64,000 bases of DNA, taken from Trematomus loennbergii. Taxonomy: Eukaryota; Chordata; Actinopteri; Perciformes; Nototheniidae. The translations under genes were made by a program, and so were the position numbers. The DNA lies in assembly GCA_012861695.1 (NCBI GenBank), contig JAAOOA010000006.1:26669811-26733810 (forward strand), given 5' to 3'. The number at the start of each line of letters is the position of its first letter. Positions within the stretch are counted from its first letter, which is position 1. This document shows positions 30,810-41,825 of this stretch, one piece after another. The notes under the pieces are model-generated. The model saw only the letters and a list, made by a program, of their open reading frames with translations, searched no databases and was not told the origin of the DNA.

Positions 30810-32592
30810 TTAACATTGGTAAAGCTTGTTGACAAGAGCGATGTCAATATTGCTCATCGTACGAGCATTCCCAAAGTTACGACTCGGATTGCTCTTAGCG
30901 AGGATGGTTGGTTGTCCATTCTTGCTGAAGGCGTATCTTAAGGATCAAAAGAAGACAACATGTTTGGCAAACAGTGCTGCACACACAACACAAGCACACA
31001 AACACTTGCTTCTGACTCACAAATAATGTTGACTAATGTTGACTAATGTTGACTGACATACACTCACACAAACACTCACTTGCCGTAGTGCATGACAGAG
31101 TTGAAGTCGTAGGGAGTATCGAAGTTGTTGGTTTGCCGCTTCAAAGTTATGTTCATATCCTGCACACGAAGAGAGAACAAGAGAGAAAAATAATTAACAA
31201 CAGCGTTTACATTATTGCCATTACATAACAGTGGATTGAAAATGTGAAAACAATACTTGCTTAAAAGCATGCTGGTAGACAGCCAACCATTTGAATCTAT
31301 TAGTTACTATTGGATGGATTTGATATGGACATTCATGGTCCATTCAAATATCTCAACATCTATAAGATCGATTGGCACAAGATTCACAGATAATATATTT
31401 AAACTAGAGAATGTAATTGTGGTGGGAATCAACTGCAACGCTTGCTTGAATATGTAATAGAAAGGTGAAGAAACAGTAATATTTGGATAATAGGGAATGG
31501 GTTTCATACTAATGAATGTCATAGAAATTTGAATAATACACATTATATAAAAAAGTTACATAAAACTCCCAATGTATGAAAAAGATGAAATATTTTAAGT
31601 CTGAATGCATCAATCAATACAGATTTATATTTTTTACTTGTATTTTAACTTAATATGAACAAAAAAAGTTAAAGATCCATGAAAAAGCTGCAGTACATTT
31701 TAATTGCAACCATATAAGCTAAAATCCTGAATTGCCAATAATAAAATATGTTGAACATTTCTGAATCCGTTTGAATGAAGTTTCAATGAGACAGTATAGA
31801 ATAGGCTGAGACAGTCTTTTAAAATCCATTCAGTGTGTCATTTTTTGTGCTGAGTATCGGTAATCAAATCACCCGTGTCTGCTCTGCGTGGAAAGATCAA
31901 AGGTTTCCATGGAGACATTGAGTGATCAGTGAGGGGAGAGTCCATGGACGCTTCATTTAAAAGTCCCTCCCTGACGAACGATTTGTATGATTTTTGATTG
32001 TTTCACAGAGATGTGGATGGCATGGCAGTTTATCTAACGATGTGCAGCGGCTTCTCTGAGGAAAGACATATGGGATTTGGAGTTTTTGTCACTTCAGAGC
32101 TCTCAAGAGGCAGATTTAAAAGTTATTTATTTCAAAAATGATATTGTTCAACTCATGTCAACTTCTCAGATCAGATGTCATGCACAAACACTAAACGCAA
32201 GACAGGGTCTTGTCAAGGGGGATGGAGGATGTGCAAACTGCGAAATGGGAAAGACCCCCAGAGCTGCTATCATGGCTATGACTCTGATGTTGGTGAATTT
32301 TAGTGAAGAGGCATAAACTTTAAACTCACCCTCACCCCTGTGTTTTTGTATAAGATATGAGACAACCAGGACTGTGAAGAAGAGCGTTTGTGTGTGAGCT
32401 GACCTGGCTTAATGTTCTGGGAGAGGATGGAGACGAAGCAGTCTCTGTCGGTGCGGACTTGCTCGTGAGCGAAGCCCAGAGCGTGGAGAACCTCGTGCTG
32501 CACTGTGGATGTGTACAAACAACCATTTTTCCTCAGGGAGACAAGCTGTCTACTACTCTGTCGGCCCAGGTAGGACCAGCACCTGTCTCACA

Positions 32593-32593
<1 letters not shown>

Positions 32594-32631
<38 letters not shown>

Positions 32632-32668
32632 ACACACACACACACACACAACACACACACACACACAC

Positions 32669-32701
<33 letters not shown>

Positions 32702-32775
32702 AACACACACACACACACACCACACACACACACACAAACACACACACCACACACACCACACACCACACACACACA

Positions 32776-32844
<69 letters not shown>
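32594..32844. repeat. Interrupted (AC)n microsatellite next to a splice acceptor
   Basis: About 250 bp of CA units with many phase breaks, inside astacin intron 6 (minus strand). It ends only about 12 bp from the exon 7 acceptor at 32583, where the polypyrimidine tract would be. Confidence 0.97.
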
Positions 32845-32847
<3 letters not shown>

Positions 32848-32849
32848 GA

Positions 32850-33215
32850 AAAACCCAGTAAGAATAGATGTTGTTCATACATTTCTCGTTTCAAGTACTA
32901 TTAAAAGGATTTCTCAGTTTTCTACAACTGATTACTTAAGAACTGTACTCAGATAGAAGGTAGTCGTACATACTCTGAGTATATAGATCTTAACACACTG
33001 AATACTTTTTATTGGTCATGTTTCACATATCATAGTTATATTTGATCTGTTTTATAATACTTAGATAGGTTTACTTATTTTAATGCAGGAATTAAAGTAC
33101 AGTATGAGTACTTCTTGTGAAGTAAAGGATCTGAATACTTCTTCCATCACTGCCAATAATGAAGCTGAAATAATGGGCTCTTCATAGATAACAATGCAAA
33201 ATGATATAACCTGCC
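32850..33215. repeat. Dispersed repeat R, copy 2
   Basis: AAAGGATCTGAATACTTC and CACTGCCAATAATGAAGCTG match the blocks at about 22975-23025. It lies in the large astacin intron 6 beside another (AC)n tract. Confidence 0.5.
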
Positions 33216-35321
33216 AAACAAGTGGCACGTGATCCATCAGCTGGCTCGTTTATGATAGCTTTACTAGATTCCATAAACTGTGAAGCTATACTCTTATTAT
33301 TACAACAAATACGTTGTTAAAGCATGCTGTGATTTAACAATAGTTCAAAAACTCTCTTAAGTTCTTCAGTAAAAAGGAATATATATCCATTTGACTTAAA
33401 GTAACTTACTGGCTAATTGTTTCCAGTCATTTTAATGCTAAACCTATCCCATAATCAACTTAAAAAGAAAATGAATCCATGATAACGCAACACCTCACAT
33501 TTTTTTTGCAGTCAACGCAATCAACTGTACTTAACATTAAATCAGCACTCCTGTGTGATCCAAATCTTTCTCATTAACACTGTTGTTAATTAAGCTGAAC
33601 ATACAGCCTCAAAAAACATTATTAATAGGTTGTATAATAACTATCAGGAAACTTGAAATGTTGTAAAATGATTCACTTTGAGCTCAGAAACGCTCAGAAT
33701 CGGTTTCTTCTTTTTTCCTCTCCCATCAATCAAGTACAAGCAACTTCATTTAATATCTGGTCACCCTGTACGTATATAAAGAATTTAAATTAAACCCCCC
33801 ACGAGCAGCAACAATGATAAAATGCTGTTCTGACGTACTTAAGTATGATTTTCTTCAACACTGACATGAAGCAAGATCACGACCAACCAAACAGAAATGG
33901 ATTCAGACTTAGAAAGTTCAAATGTAATCACAGAATAATGAGATTTAATTGTATTACTTTGAGTGTTCTTACCCAGATCCAGAGAAGAAGTGGAGGTAAT
34001 GTCGTTGACTCCTCCTCCAGACAAAGCGAATGCAGGTGGATGCGTGGAAGGTCAGCAGGGCTCGGATGATGATGTTGTGCTCTCTTGCGGCTACAGAGAC
34101 AAAGAACAGGGTGCTGAGCAGTGTTCTCACCAAACCTGGTCTGCCTTCCAGCATAAAATCTCACATTTAGATTACATTTTAGGGCTCAAAAGTGAATTTA
34201 CTGTAGCTGCGGGAGATGTAGATGGGTACGTAGACGTATCTTCTTTTGGGCCATTTGCAGCCTGTAGCCGTGCAGGCAACTGCATTCCTTGCCGAACTTT
34301 GAACAATGTCGCCGTCGACCAGGCGCGTTGCTGCAGAACAATAAGTAGAACAGACATGTTCATGAATATCCGTACCAGGAGTCTGGAGTTTCACAAATTT
34401 CATCGAAATTGACCAATGGGCTGAGGCTAAGGTTTGTTTTCCCTTTAAAAAAAACATTTTAACAAGTTACAAATCTCACAAGCATGTCTGACCAACAATG
34501 AAAACATGTAAAATGTCCTCATATTAAACAAGCTGAAACAAACAGATGTTTGGGGGAAATCCTTTATAATAAATGTCTGCAATGGTAACTTTTTACAACT
34601 CGTTTTCTGTTGTTCGACTTTGAGAAACAGAGATGATATCTACAGCAAGTCTCATTGTGTTTTTGCCATCATGTTTTGGGGATTTTGGATGGACAATATA
34701 AAACCTTTCTTACTTATGTTAGCATTAGCTCTCTCGATGATGTCAGAGGCATCCAAAGACTCTTCTGAAACAACAGAGAAAACAAATTATACCAGAACAT
34801 TTAAAAGTCAGATGTGAATCAAGAGAAACTAAGAAGAAAACAAATGTCAATATACAGTCAATTCTTCATTTTCAACTCACGTTTTCTCCGTTATAGTAGC
34901 ACCCTGCAAAACGAATGAACAACATTATAAATATAAAAAATATGTTATTTTTCTTCAATGTTATTGATACAAATAAAATAATGTATGCCCTTTTTTCTAT
35001 AAATAAAAAATAAACATTATGTTTGTCAATCCCACAACAATTGTTTGTGTTAACATGAAAGAGTCAGACTTACCGGAGGAATGGCCGACAAAGAGATGAA
35101 GAGGACGAAAAGCAAAACTGGAGTCATGACGGTGGTGCTCTGCAGATAAACCTCAAATCTGAAAGTCAAATCTGAAAAGTGTTTGGTGGTTAAGGAAAAG
35201 GTTTGGTATACATACGTTCTAAATTATTTACAAGAACAAAAATACTGAGAAGAGGATCAGTGGAGCTTACCTGCTGTAGCTGACTGTGATGCTCGATGCA
35301 GCAGGTTCTCAGATCCTCACG

Positions 35322-35328
35322 CTTTATA
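35322..35328 (-). promoter_or_regulatory. TATA box of the astacin gene
   Basis: TATAAAG on the minus strand lies about 25-30 bp upstream of the inferred start of the short 5' UTR exon, whose donor is CAGCAG|GTAAGC at 35271. Position and exon layout support it as the core promoter; the start site itself is inferred. Confidence 0.6.
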
Positions 35329-35689
35329 GAAAGCTGTGAGGGTGTGTCAGAGGATGGACACATATCTGTAAACCTCAGCTGTCACAACACATTGTATTAA
35401 TGGAATGCTACTCAAGAAGAATTAAACTGAAATGTATATTTACCAGGAAGGAAATTAATCACTTTACTGTAAGTACACATACAAAGAAACATGTGAATGT
35501 ATGAGTCATTATCACGAAACAAATGTCCTATTGTTCATCTTTCAAACAAACAGGAAGTATGAAAACAAGGAATCACTTAACAAATATAAGATGAATATAT
35601 TTTGATCACCAGGGGTGAAACTCAGTGAAACAGAAAGTACAGATTAATATGGAAGGTAATAAATAAATAACAATGGATTACATTTAAGT
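35329..35689. other. Non-coding flank upstream of the astacin promoter
   Basis: AT-rich; no further exon or repeat boundary recognised before the TTAA element. Confidence 0.5.
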
Positions 35690-35693
35690 TTAA

Positions 35694-37591
35694 AGCTCCC
35701 ATGTCATGCTTTTCCGGTTATTACCCGTCCCCTTGTGTGTTATGAAGGTTTTTATGCATGTAAACGGTGTGCAGAGTCAAAACCCTCAAAGTACACCCTG
35801 TAGCGAGTAAAACTCTAACACAGAAAATACCTCCCCAAAACGCCTCGTTGGAGATACGTCACTGCCCATTTGATTCTTCCGGGTACCGCATGATGTCATG
35901 CGGTACCCGGAACGAAATGGACCAATCCCGAAGAGCTATGGCCACACCAGCAGCGGCGGGTTCCTCCTCCAGAGGTTCGAAGAACCGGCATTTCACAGAC
36001 GAAAGCTTCCAAAACATTGCCCAGTTTGAGGCCGGATATGCACAGCTTGTTTGGACCGTTTGGAGCAGGGGAAGATCTGGGTATACAACCTGTAAGTTTG
36101 CATTGTTATTTGTGTATTTATCAAACAAGACTGTTTAAATGTGTAAACTGTGTTGGACTGCTAAGCCATTGACACAGTGCTAACTGTGCTAACTAAGTTG
36201 CTAGAGTTTCCATATATCAACTCTAATATCAGCAGATGGCCTTGCATACATGTATCTCATAGCAGGAGAATGTCTGCATTCACACACACGGAATACTCAT
36301 ACAGTATACTGTACTGTGATTTACCGTACATTGTGACCGTACATATACTGCATGTAGCTAACGAGGCTAGCTGTATGCTAGCGCAAAACAATGTATTCAT
36401 GCAAGTTACATTGTATGGTAGCAGAATACCCGTATGCGATTACAATTATAAACACGTTATTGCTAGCCTAATATGAACCACTAGCTTTTGTTCATAGTAG
36501 TTTTATTACACTGCATTATAGTTGCCTTTCCTCCAAGCTAACGTTCATATCGTGTTAGCTACCAAGGTAAACAAAGCTAGGTTAGCATATTAGCAGGCAA
36601 GCTGTTCATTACACAACTACTACTAACGAATCTAAAACAACTTAGTTTCTCTAATATTTTGTGATTTGCATTTGATTTCGTCCAGCCAGATCCTGGCGGA
36701 CAATCCATGACGTGCTAAAAGGCACTTCTACTACTACTGAGGCGTCGTGCTAAAAGGCACCGCAGCACCGGCTGTGCGCAGCAAGATGCGAGGAGGAGGA
36801 ATGGATGATATACCGTGTATATATGTATATTTATGTTCATTTTGTACATTTCTAAAAATAAAGTTTAATGGAAATACTTAGTAGGCCTATCCTTTCTTCC
36901 CTGAATTCATATATAGCAAACCATGATTTGATTTATATCAAACAGTAGTAGTTTATAACGGGTAAACATAACTTACTCTTTGTTATGAGCGGCTCATAGG
37001 CCACAAAGACAAGGAGACATACACGAGTTTACAAAACCACGGCACATTTATTGTCGTAAATGCAGATATAGGTGGTTGAGAGGATCGCAGAGTTAGTCTT
37101 CCTGCAGCCGCTTTGGAGAGACTGGGGCCGTAGTGTCCGGAGGTGTCCGTGATCGTGCTGATTAGCCTCTTCAGCTCCACCCCATCGTAAGACAAAGGCC
37201 CTGGGGCCGTCACACTCTTCTATAACAACAGTTACAAATATATATGTATATAAAATATATGGCTGTGCCGACGCCATGATAAGACTGATGTTACGCTGAG
37301 AGCAGCCGGGAAAAGCACTGTTAGACATGGGCGCAGCCTCTCTGGTGGTTGACTAATCAGAACGAGTGGCCGAGCTGACCAATCGGAGCACACTAGGCTC
37401 ACAGGGAGGGGGGGCTAGAGCTCCAACAAGCCGTTTAGTGGAGAAAGTGAATACTGCTGAATACACATGCTTGACAGAGATGCTGTATGCGAAACCAATG
37501 TGAGTTTGGAAAATTGCACAGTATAAATCTATTTTAGTATACCTCAACAATGTAATTATGATCAGTGGAAATGGCCATGACATGGGCCCTT
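35694..37591. mobile_element. TTAA-flanked TIR element, 1.9 kb (piggyBac-type, non-autonomous)
   Basis: Left TTAA|AGCTCCCATGTCATG and right CATGACATGGGCCCT|TTAA are inverted near-copies, with TTAA at 35690-35693 and 37592-37595. It contains a perfect palindrome at 35878-35911 and a ..AATAAAG.. near 36858. A frame at 35767-36138 (Arg/Ser-rich) has no recognised domain. CAATCAGA and AACCAATCGG-type blocks near 37370-37390 resemble family A MITEs. No transposase. Confidence 0.7.
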
Positions 37592-37679
37592 TAAGTTATC
37601 CAAGGAGGATATGATAAATATACTGTAGATTTATGAGATGCACTTTTTGACAACACTAAAAGGCATATACAGTATATTT

Positions 37680-39330
37680 GCTCATGCATTACCATGTGGG
37701 CCGTCAGGGCCAGCAAGGCTTTCTCTGCTGGGCTAAACACTATCAGACACTGCTCAGTCAATTTGGTCACCTGTCAGGATACAAATTAAACCTTCACAAA
37801 AGCGAGCTCTTTCCTATCAATGACAAAGCACAAACCTTGAACTTCACCAACCTGCCTTTTAAAATTGAAAGCTACAAACGTTCTTATTTGGGTGTATCAG
37901 TTACAAGGAAATACAAATACCTAATCAGAGAAAACTTGCTGGTTCTCTTAAATCAGGTAAAACAAACACTGACACAGTGGTCACCTCTGTCAATGTCCCT
38001 TGTAGGCCGTGTCAACTCAATCAAAATGACCATCCTACCTGAATTTCTTTATCTTTTTCAGGCCCTACCGCTTTTTATCCCTAGATCATTCCTCAACCAA
38101 TTGGATTCTCTTATTATTTCCTATATATGGCAGGGTAAGCGTCCCGTCTCAACAAGGCCCACCTGCAAAAAAACAAAGCCAATGGTGGTATGGCCCTTCC
38201 CAACTTCTGTTTTTACTACTGGTCAACTAATCTGCATCGCTTTGCATTTTGGTCTCACTTCCACCTCGATCCCCCAAACTGGGTGGCCATGGAATTGCAC
38301 TCAGAGGGTAATATATCTATTCCTGCACTGCTTGGATCCAAACTTCCACTATCAATCAAATCTATCAGAAACCCGGTGGTTAAACACTAAGGATATGGGC
38401 TCAATTTAGGAGGTACTTTGGCCTGCCACACTTTTCTCATCTGAGTCTCATAACAAAAAATGACTAATTTAAACCATCCGTTTTGGATTGTGGCTTTTTA
38501 GAATGGCGCAGGAAAGGAGTCACAAGTTTTAAAGGTCTTTTCATAGATAACACTCTGGCATCATTCGAGCAGTTGAGCAGGAAATCTTTTTTTGCCTTGC
38601 CTTTTTATAGGCAAGGCATTATATGCTCTCTCAATCATCCAGCCTTTCTATATCTACCGATGCAACCATTGTTGATACCGTCCTCTCCTTAAACCCATAT
38701 AACAAGATGTCAGATCTAAGGTGTCTCTCCACAGTTAAGCTCAGGGCAGCATGGGAGACGGATATGGGCCTTCCCCTTCCAGTAGATAAATGGACTTATA
38801 TACTTAAACTGGTTAATTCAACTTCTCTATGTGCGTGTCACTGCTTAATTCAGTTCAAAGTGGTACATAGAGCTCATATTTCAAAAGTCAAACTATCCAA
38901 AATGTATCCTGAAGTTAGTCCCTGCTTTGATAAATGCCAAAATAATGAAGCCTCTCACATTCATATGTGCTGCTCCTGTCCCCGCCTAAGCATGTAGTGG
39001 ACGGAGATTTTCCAAACTCTATCCCAAGTGTTAAGTATTGAACTGGATCCAAATCCTCTGGCTGCCCTATTTGGGGTAACAGGAAAGGAGATGCGTTTAA
39101 CTGCACTACGGCGGCGATCTCTGTCCTTTGCCATCCTGCTTAGATGGATAGACAGTTTCCCGCCCACTCATCTACAGTGGTTGACAGATGTTATGTCCTG
39201 TATGAAACTTGAAAAGATCAGATACTCACTTCTATACTCAAACAGCACATTTCAGGAAGCCTGGGGACCTTTTATACATGCATTCCAAACTCTGTAAATC
39301 ATTCTGTTATTGGTTTAGCTTAAGTGCAGC

Positions 39331-39361
<31 letters not shown>

Positions 39362-39655
39362 TGTAGGTTGCATGTGTGTATATGCATTTGTTTTACATGC
39401 ATATATACTCATCCAACAATATGTCTGGCATATATTTGTGTGTATAAGGATCACTGGCAGTGAATGTAGGGGATTACTTTAGTCGTTGTTATTGTTTGTT
39501 TGTGTTTTTCTTGTTTTGTTTTTTTATTTTTCCTTTTGTACATACAATCAGCACAGACCAATGGCTCATTTGTATTGGCATATATTATGTTTACCATTAC
39601 TAATGACAACACTGCTTATGGATTGTCGAAACTAAATAAAAATATTTGTATTTGA
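37680..39655 (+). pseudogene. 5'-truncated LINE-1 retrotransposon, ORF2 C-terminal part
   Basis: The longest frame (37678-38409) starts inside the reverse transcriptase thumb region: FGHLSGYKLNLHKSELFPIN, YLGVSVTRKYK, then LTQWSPLSMSLVGRVNSIKM and SYIWQGKRP, all typical of fish LINE-1 ORF2. The frame shifts near 38180 (continued as MALPNFCFYYW at 38190) and again before 38483 and 38623. The last part includes a cysteine-rich CHCLIQFKVVHR / CxxC-containing segment (38820-38990) matching the C-terminal region. 3' UTR carries an (ATGT)n run and ends with AATAAAAATATTTGTATTTG. Catalytic FADD-type motif is upstream and absent. Inactive copy. Confidence 0.85.
39333..39364. repeat. (ATGT)n microsatellite
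   Basis: About eight ATGT units in the LINE-1 3' untranslated region. Confidence 0.9.
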
Positions 39656-39864
39656 ACACCATCAGAATCACTGATTAACCTTCTAATATAGTTTTTTCAT
39701 TAACATGTATTAAAATATTGCTAATACTCTATTCTCTTCATTGTATAGCTTTCCTCTGTGTTGCACTCGGTTGTGCTACGTCCAGTAATGGTTGTAAATG
39801 TTGGAGCTTTTATCCGATCATATTTAAGTCAAATAAATCTGCACTGAGGCCTTCAGAATCAACA

Positions 39865-39925
39865 GTCAGAATCAGAATACCTTTATTCGTCCCACAGTGG
39901 GAAAATTTACATTGTTACAGCAAAA
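39865..39925 (+). repeat. Short fish SINE/LINE-tail repeat
   Basis: AGTCAGAATCAGAATACC then TTTATTCGTCCCACAGTGGG and a TTACATTGTTACAGC end. The same order is found at 46571-46625 (CAGAATCAGAGTACC, TTTATAGATCCCACAGAGGG). This conserved tail is common at the 3' ends of fish SINE/LINE copies. Confidence 0.6.
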
Positions 39926-40259
39926 GTGAAGATAGAGACAAACAAAAGAAAACTATTAGATAAAAGGGAATGCACAAAAAATATAAAATAAAAAATTCAA
40001 AAAATGTAAGTGTTAGCGCTTGTAGCTTGCAATAAATGTCAATGAAACTGTTGCATTGACCAATCACATTTTGAGTTGGCGACACCGGGGCCATCCAGCA
40101 GGCGTACAATGTTGTCGGCATTTTTACGTCCTTTGATTGGATTGTCAGCTCTAGCAAACACTAGGGTTTGCAGCGACCTGCTAGCAAACGGCATCTGTAG
40201 CGTCCTTATCAACCTGCACAAGGTAAAATATTGCATTTAGATTTTAATACTGTTTCTTC

Positions 40260-40760
40260 GACCCACAATGGCTGACAGCGGAGGAGAAATTTATTTGTAG
40301 AAGCTTGCAAGCCTGTCGCAGCCGGGGAAGGTTTGTTTCGCCACTTTCAGTTCATTAATTACGAGCTTTACCCTTGGCTCACAGCCACCAAGGACTACCA
40401 CACATTGTATTGCTGGGAATGCCTGATATTTGATACTGAAAAACGTGGTGTTTTGCCATAGAGGGTTTGTAAACTTGAGTTGTCTAACCAAGGCAGTGGC
40501 GAGACACCATAGCATGCCTGGACACTTACAAGCAACGGTGCATTTGAAACTTTTGGGGAAACCCGAGTGGATCTACAGCTTAACGAAGTACGCAGGGAGA
40601 CGGAGCTCAACAATGGTGTTTGCCAGAAATACTACTGGACAGACTCGTCTTTCCGCATTAGCCTCCACAGCAATAGAACAGGACTTATAATTTGAACTGT
40701 AACAGAGTCATTGAACTCTTCTTGAGAAAAGAAATATGGATTTGAGTACTAATAATCAAA
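40260..40760 (+). pseudogene. TTF-type zinc finger transposase relic (hAT-like)
   Basis: The frame 40430-40690 reads GFVNLSCLTKAVARHHSMPG HLQATV and then TGQTRLSALASTAIEQ. Another frame just upstream reads RPLPLAHSH-type and WECLIFDTE-like pieces. Together they look like the TTF-type zinc finger (Cys-x2-Cys ... His ... His) found at the start of some hAT/ZMYM-type transposases. Several frame changes occur within 400 bp and no catalytic domain follows, so this is a decayed fragment. No terminal repeats were located. Confidence 0.5.
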
Positions 40761-41332
40761 CGTATTGCTGAGTATAGGCTAAAGTGACTTTTTTTTATAT
40801 TTTCTTGTCTTTTTTTCAAGTAAATATTGAAGCTTCTGCCGGAACGATGGATGTGGCCCAGCTGTGGCTGCAGTGAAAGGAGACTTGTGTAATTGTGTTA
40901 TTTGGGTTTCTTAATTCGTAATGGCATTCATTCTTGCTACATTAGATACCTATCTGTGATAAGATTTTTGTTTTTAAAAATGGTCTCGCACCCTTTTACT
41001 TGAAAAATGCCATGCAGCCCCCGTAAAACTTTGTTGAGCCTACAGTAGGTTGGGAACTACAGCTCTTATTTGGTCCATTCTTACATCACATACTGTATGT
41101 GCTGCCAATCAGCATGCGAACGCGCCACATTCTCCAGAGCTTCTGGGAGGAGGTTGAACTTTCATTTCCAAACAAAGTCGACCTTCACTGTACATTTACC
41201 GACATTTTCATGTTTTTTTTCATGAGAAACAAGAATTTGTTTCCTGGTGAACAAGTTTCTGGTAGGTGTTGTCCTTCGCCCTATTGTTTCCCATTTGATT
41301 TATTACTACCTTTTTTTGAGTTTCTGTTTACA
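40761..41332. other. Non-coding spacer
   Basis: No gene or repeat edge recognised. Confidence 0.4.
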
Positions 41333-41334
41333 TA

Positions 41335-41772
41335 CAGTGGAGGAAGTAATGATTTGATCCCTTGCCAATTTTGTAAGTTTACCCACTTACAAAGAAATGA
41401 ACAGTCAGTTTTCAGTGGAAGTAAGAATATCAAAAAGAAAATCATATAAAAGATAAAAATGTATTTGCATTTAACTGGGAAATAAGTATTAATCCCCTGG
41501 CAACAAACAAGAATTCTGGCTCCCACAGACGGGTAACATAAGTTCTGTTCCTTTAAAAAATAACTCCTAATATCAACTTGTTACCTGTATACACAGTTAA
41601 ATGCAAATACATTTTTCATCTTTTATATAATGTCAATTTCTGGATTTTCTTTTTGATATTCTTACTCTCACCGTTAAAATCAACATACCATTACAATTAT
41701 AGACTGTTCATTTATTTGTAAGTGGGCAAACTTACAAATCTGCAAGGGATCAAATCATTATTTCCTCCACTG
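41335..41772. mobile_element. Tc1/mariner-type MITE with TA duplication
   Basis: Ends CAGTGGAGGAAGTAATGATT and (inverted) AATCATTATTTCCTCCACTG, flanked by TA at 41333-41334 and 41773-41774. Longer inverted arms include GATCCCTTGC/GCAAGGGATC and AACTGTTCATT-like pairs. TA duplication and these ends fit Tc1/mariner. 438 bp, no transposase. Confidence 0.8.
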
Positions 41773-41825
41773 TAATAATATTATTTTAACTTTAAAATGT
41801 AAATGGGCATTTTAAAAATGTCTGT

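Larger units (their letters stand above)
30810..35300 (-). pseudogene. Six-cysteine astacin metalloprotease (hatching-enzyme-like), nine exons, frame-broken
   Basis: Secreted zinc endopeptidase of the astacin family. Exons on the minus strand: 35300-35271 (5'UTR), 35139-35074 (ATG at 35127; signal peptide MTPVLLFVLFISLSAIPP), 34903-34881, 34764-34714, 34330-34202, 34090-33973, 32582-32404, 31159-31080 and 30936-30810 (ends YQC, stop TAA). All introns have GT/AG ends. Visible marks are GDIVQSSARNAVACTATGC (N-terminal cysteine pair of six-cysteine astacins), STCIRFVWR, a CWSYLGR start, zinc site [13 protein letters not shown] and the Met-turn SVMHYG. Two breaks: exon 3 to 4 joins out of phase, and exon 8 is 80 bp where the paralogue at 44765-44846 has 82. 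It also reads RDCFVSI where the paralogue reads RDRYVSI. Likely a recent pseudogene, or an allele with assembly indels. Family call is firm; function beyond that is not known. Confidence 0.85.
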
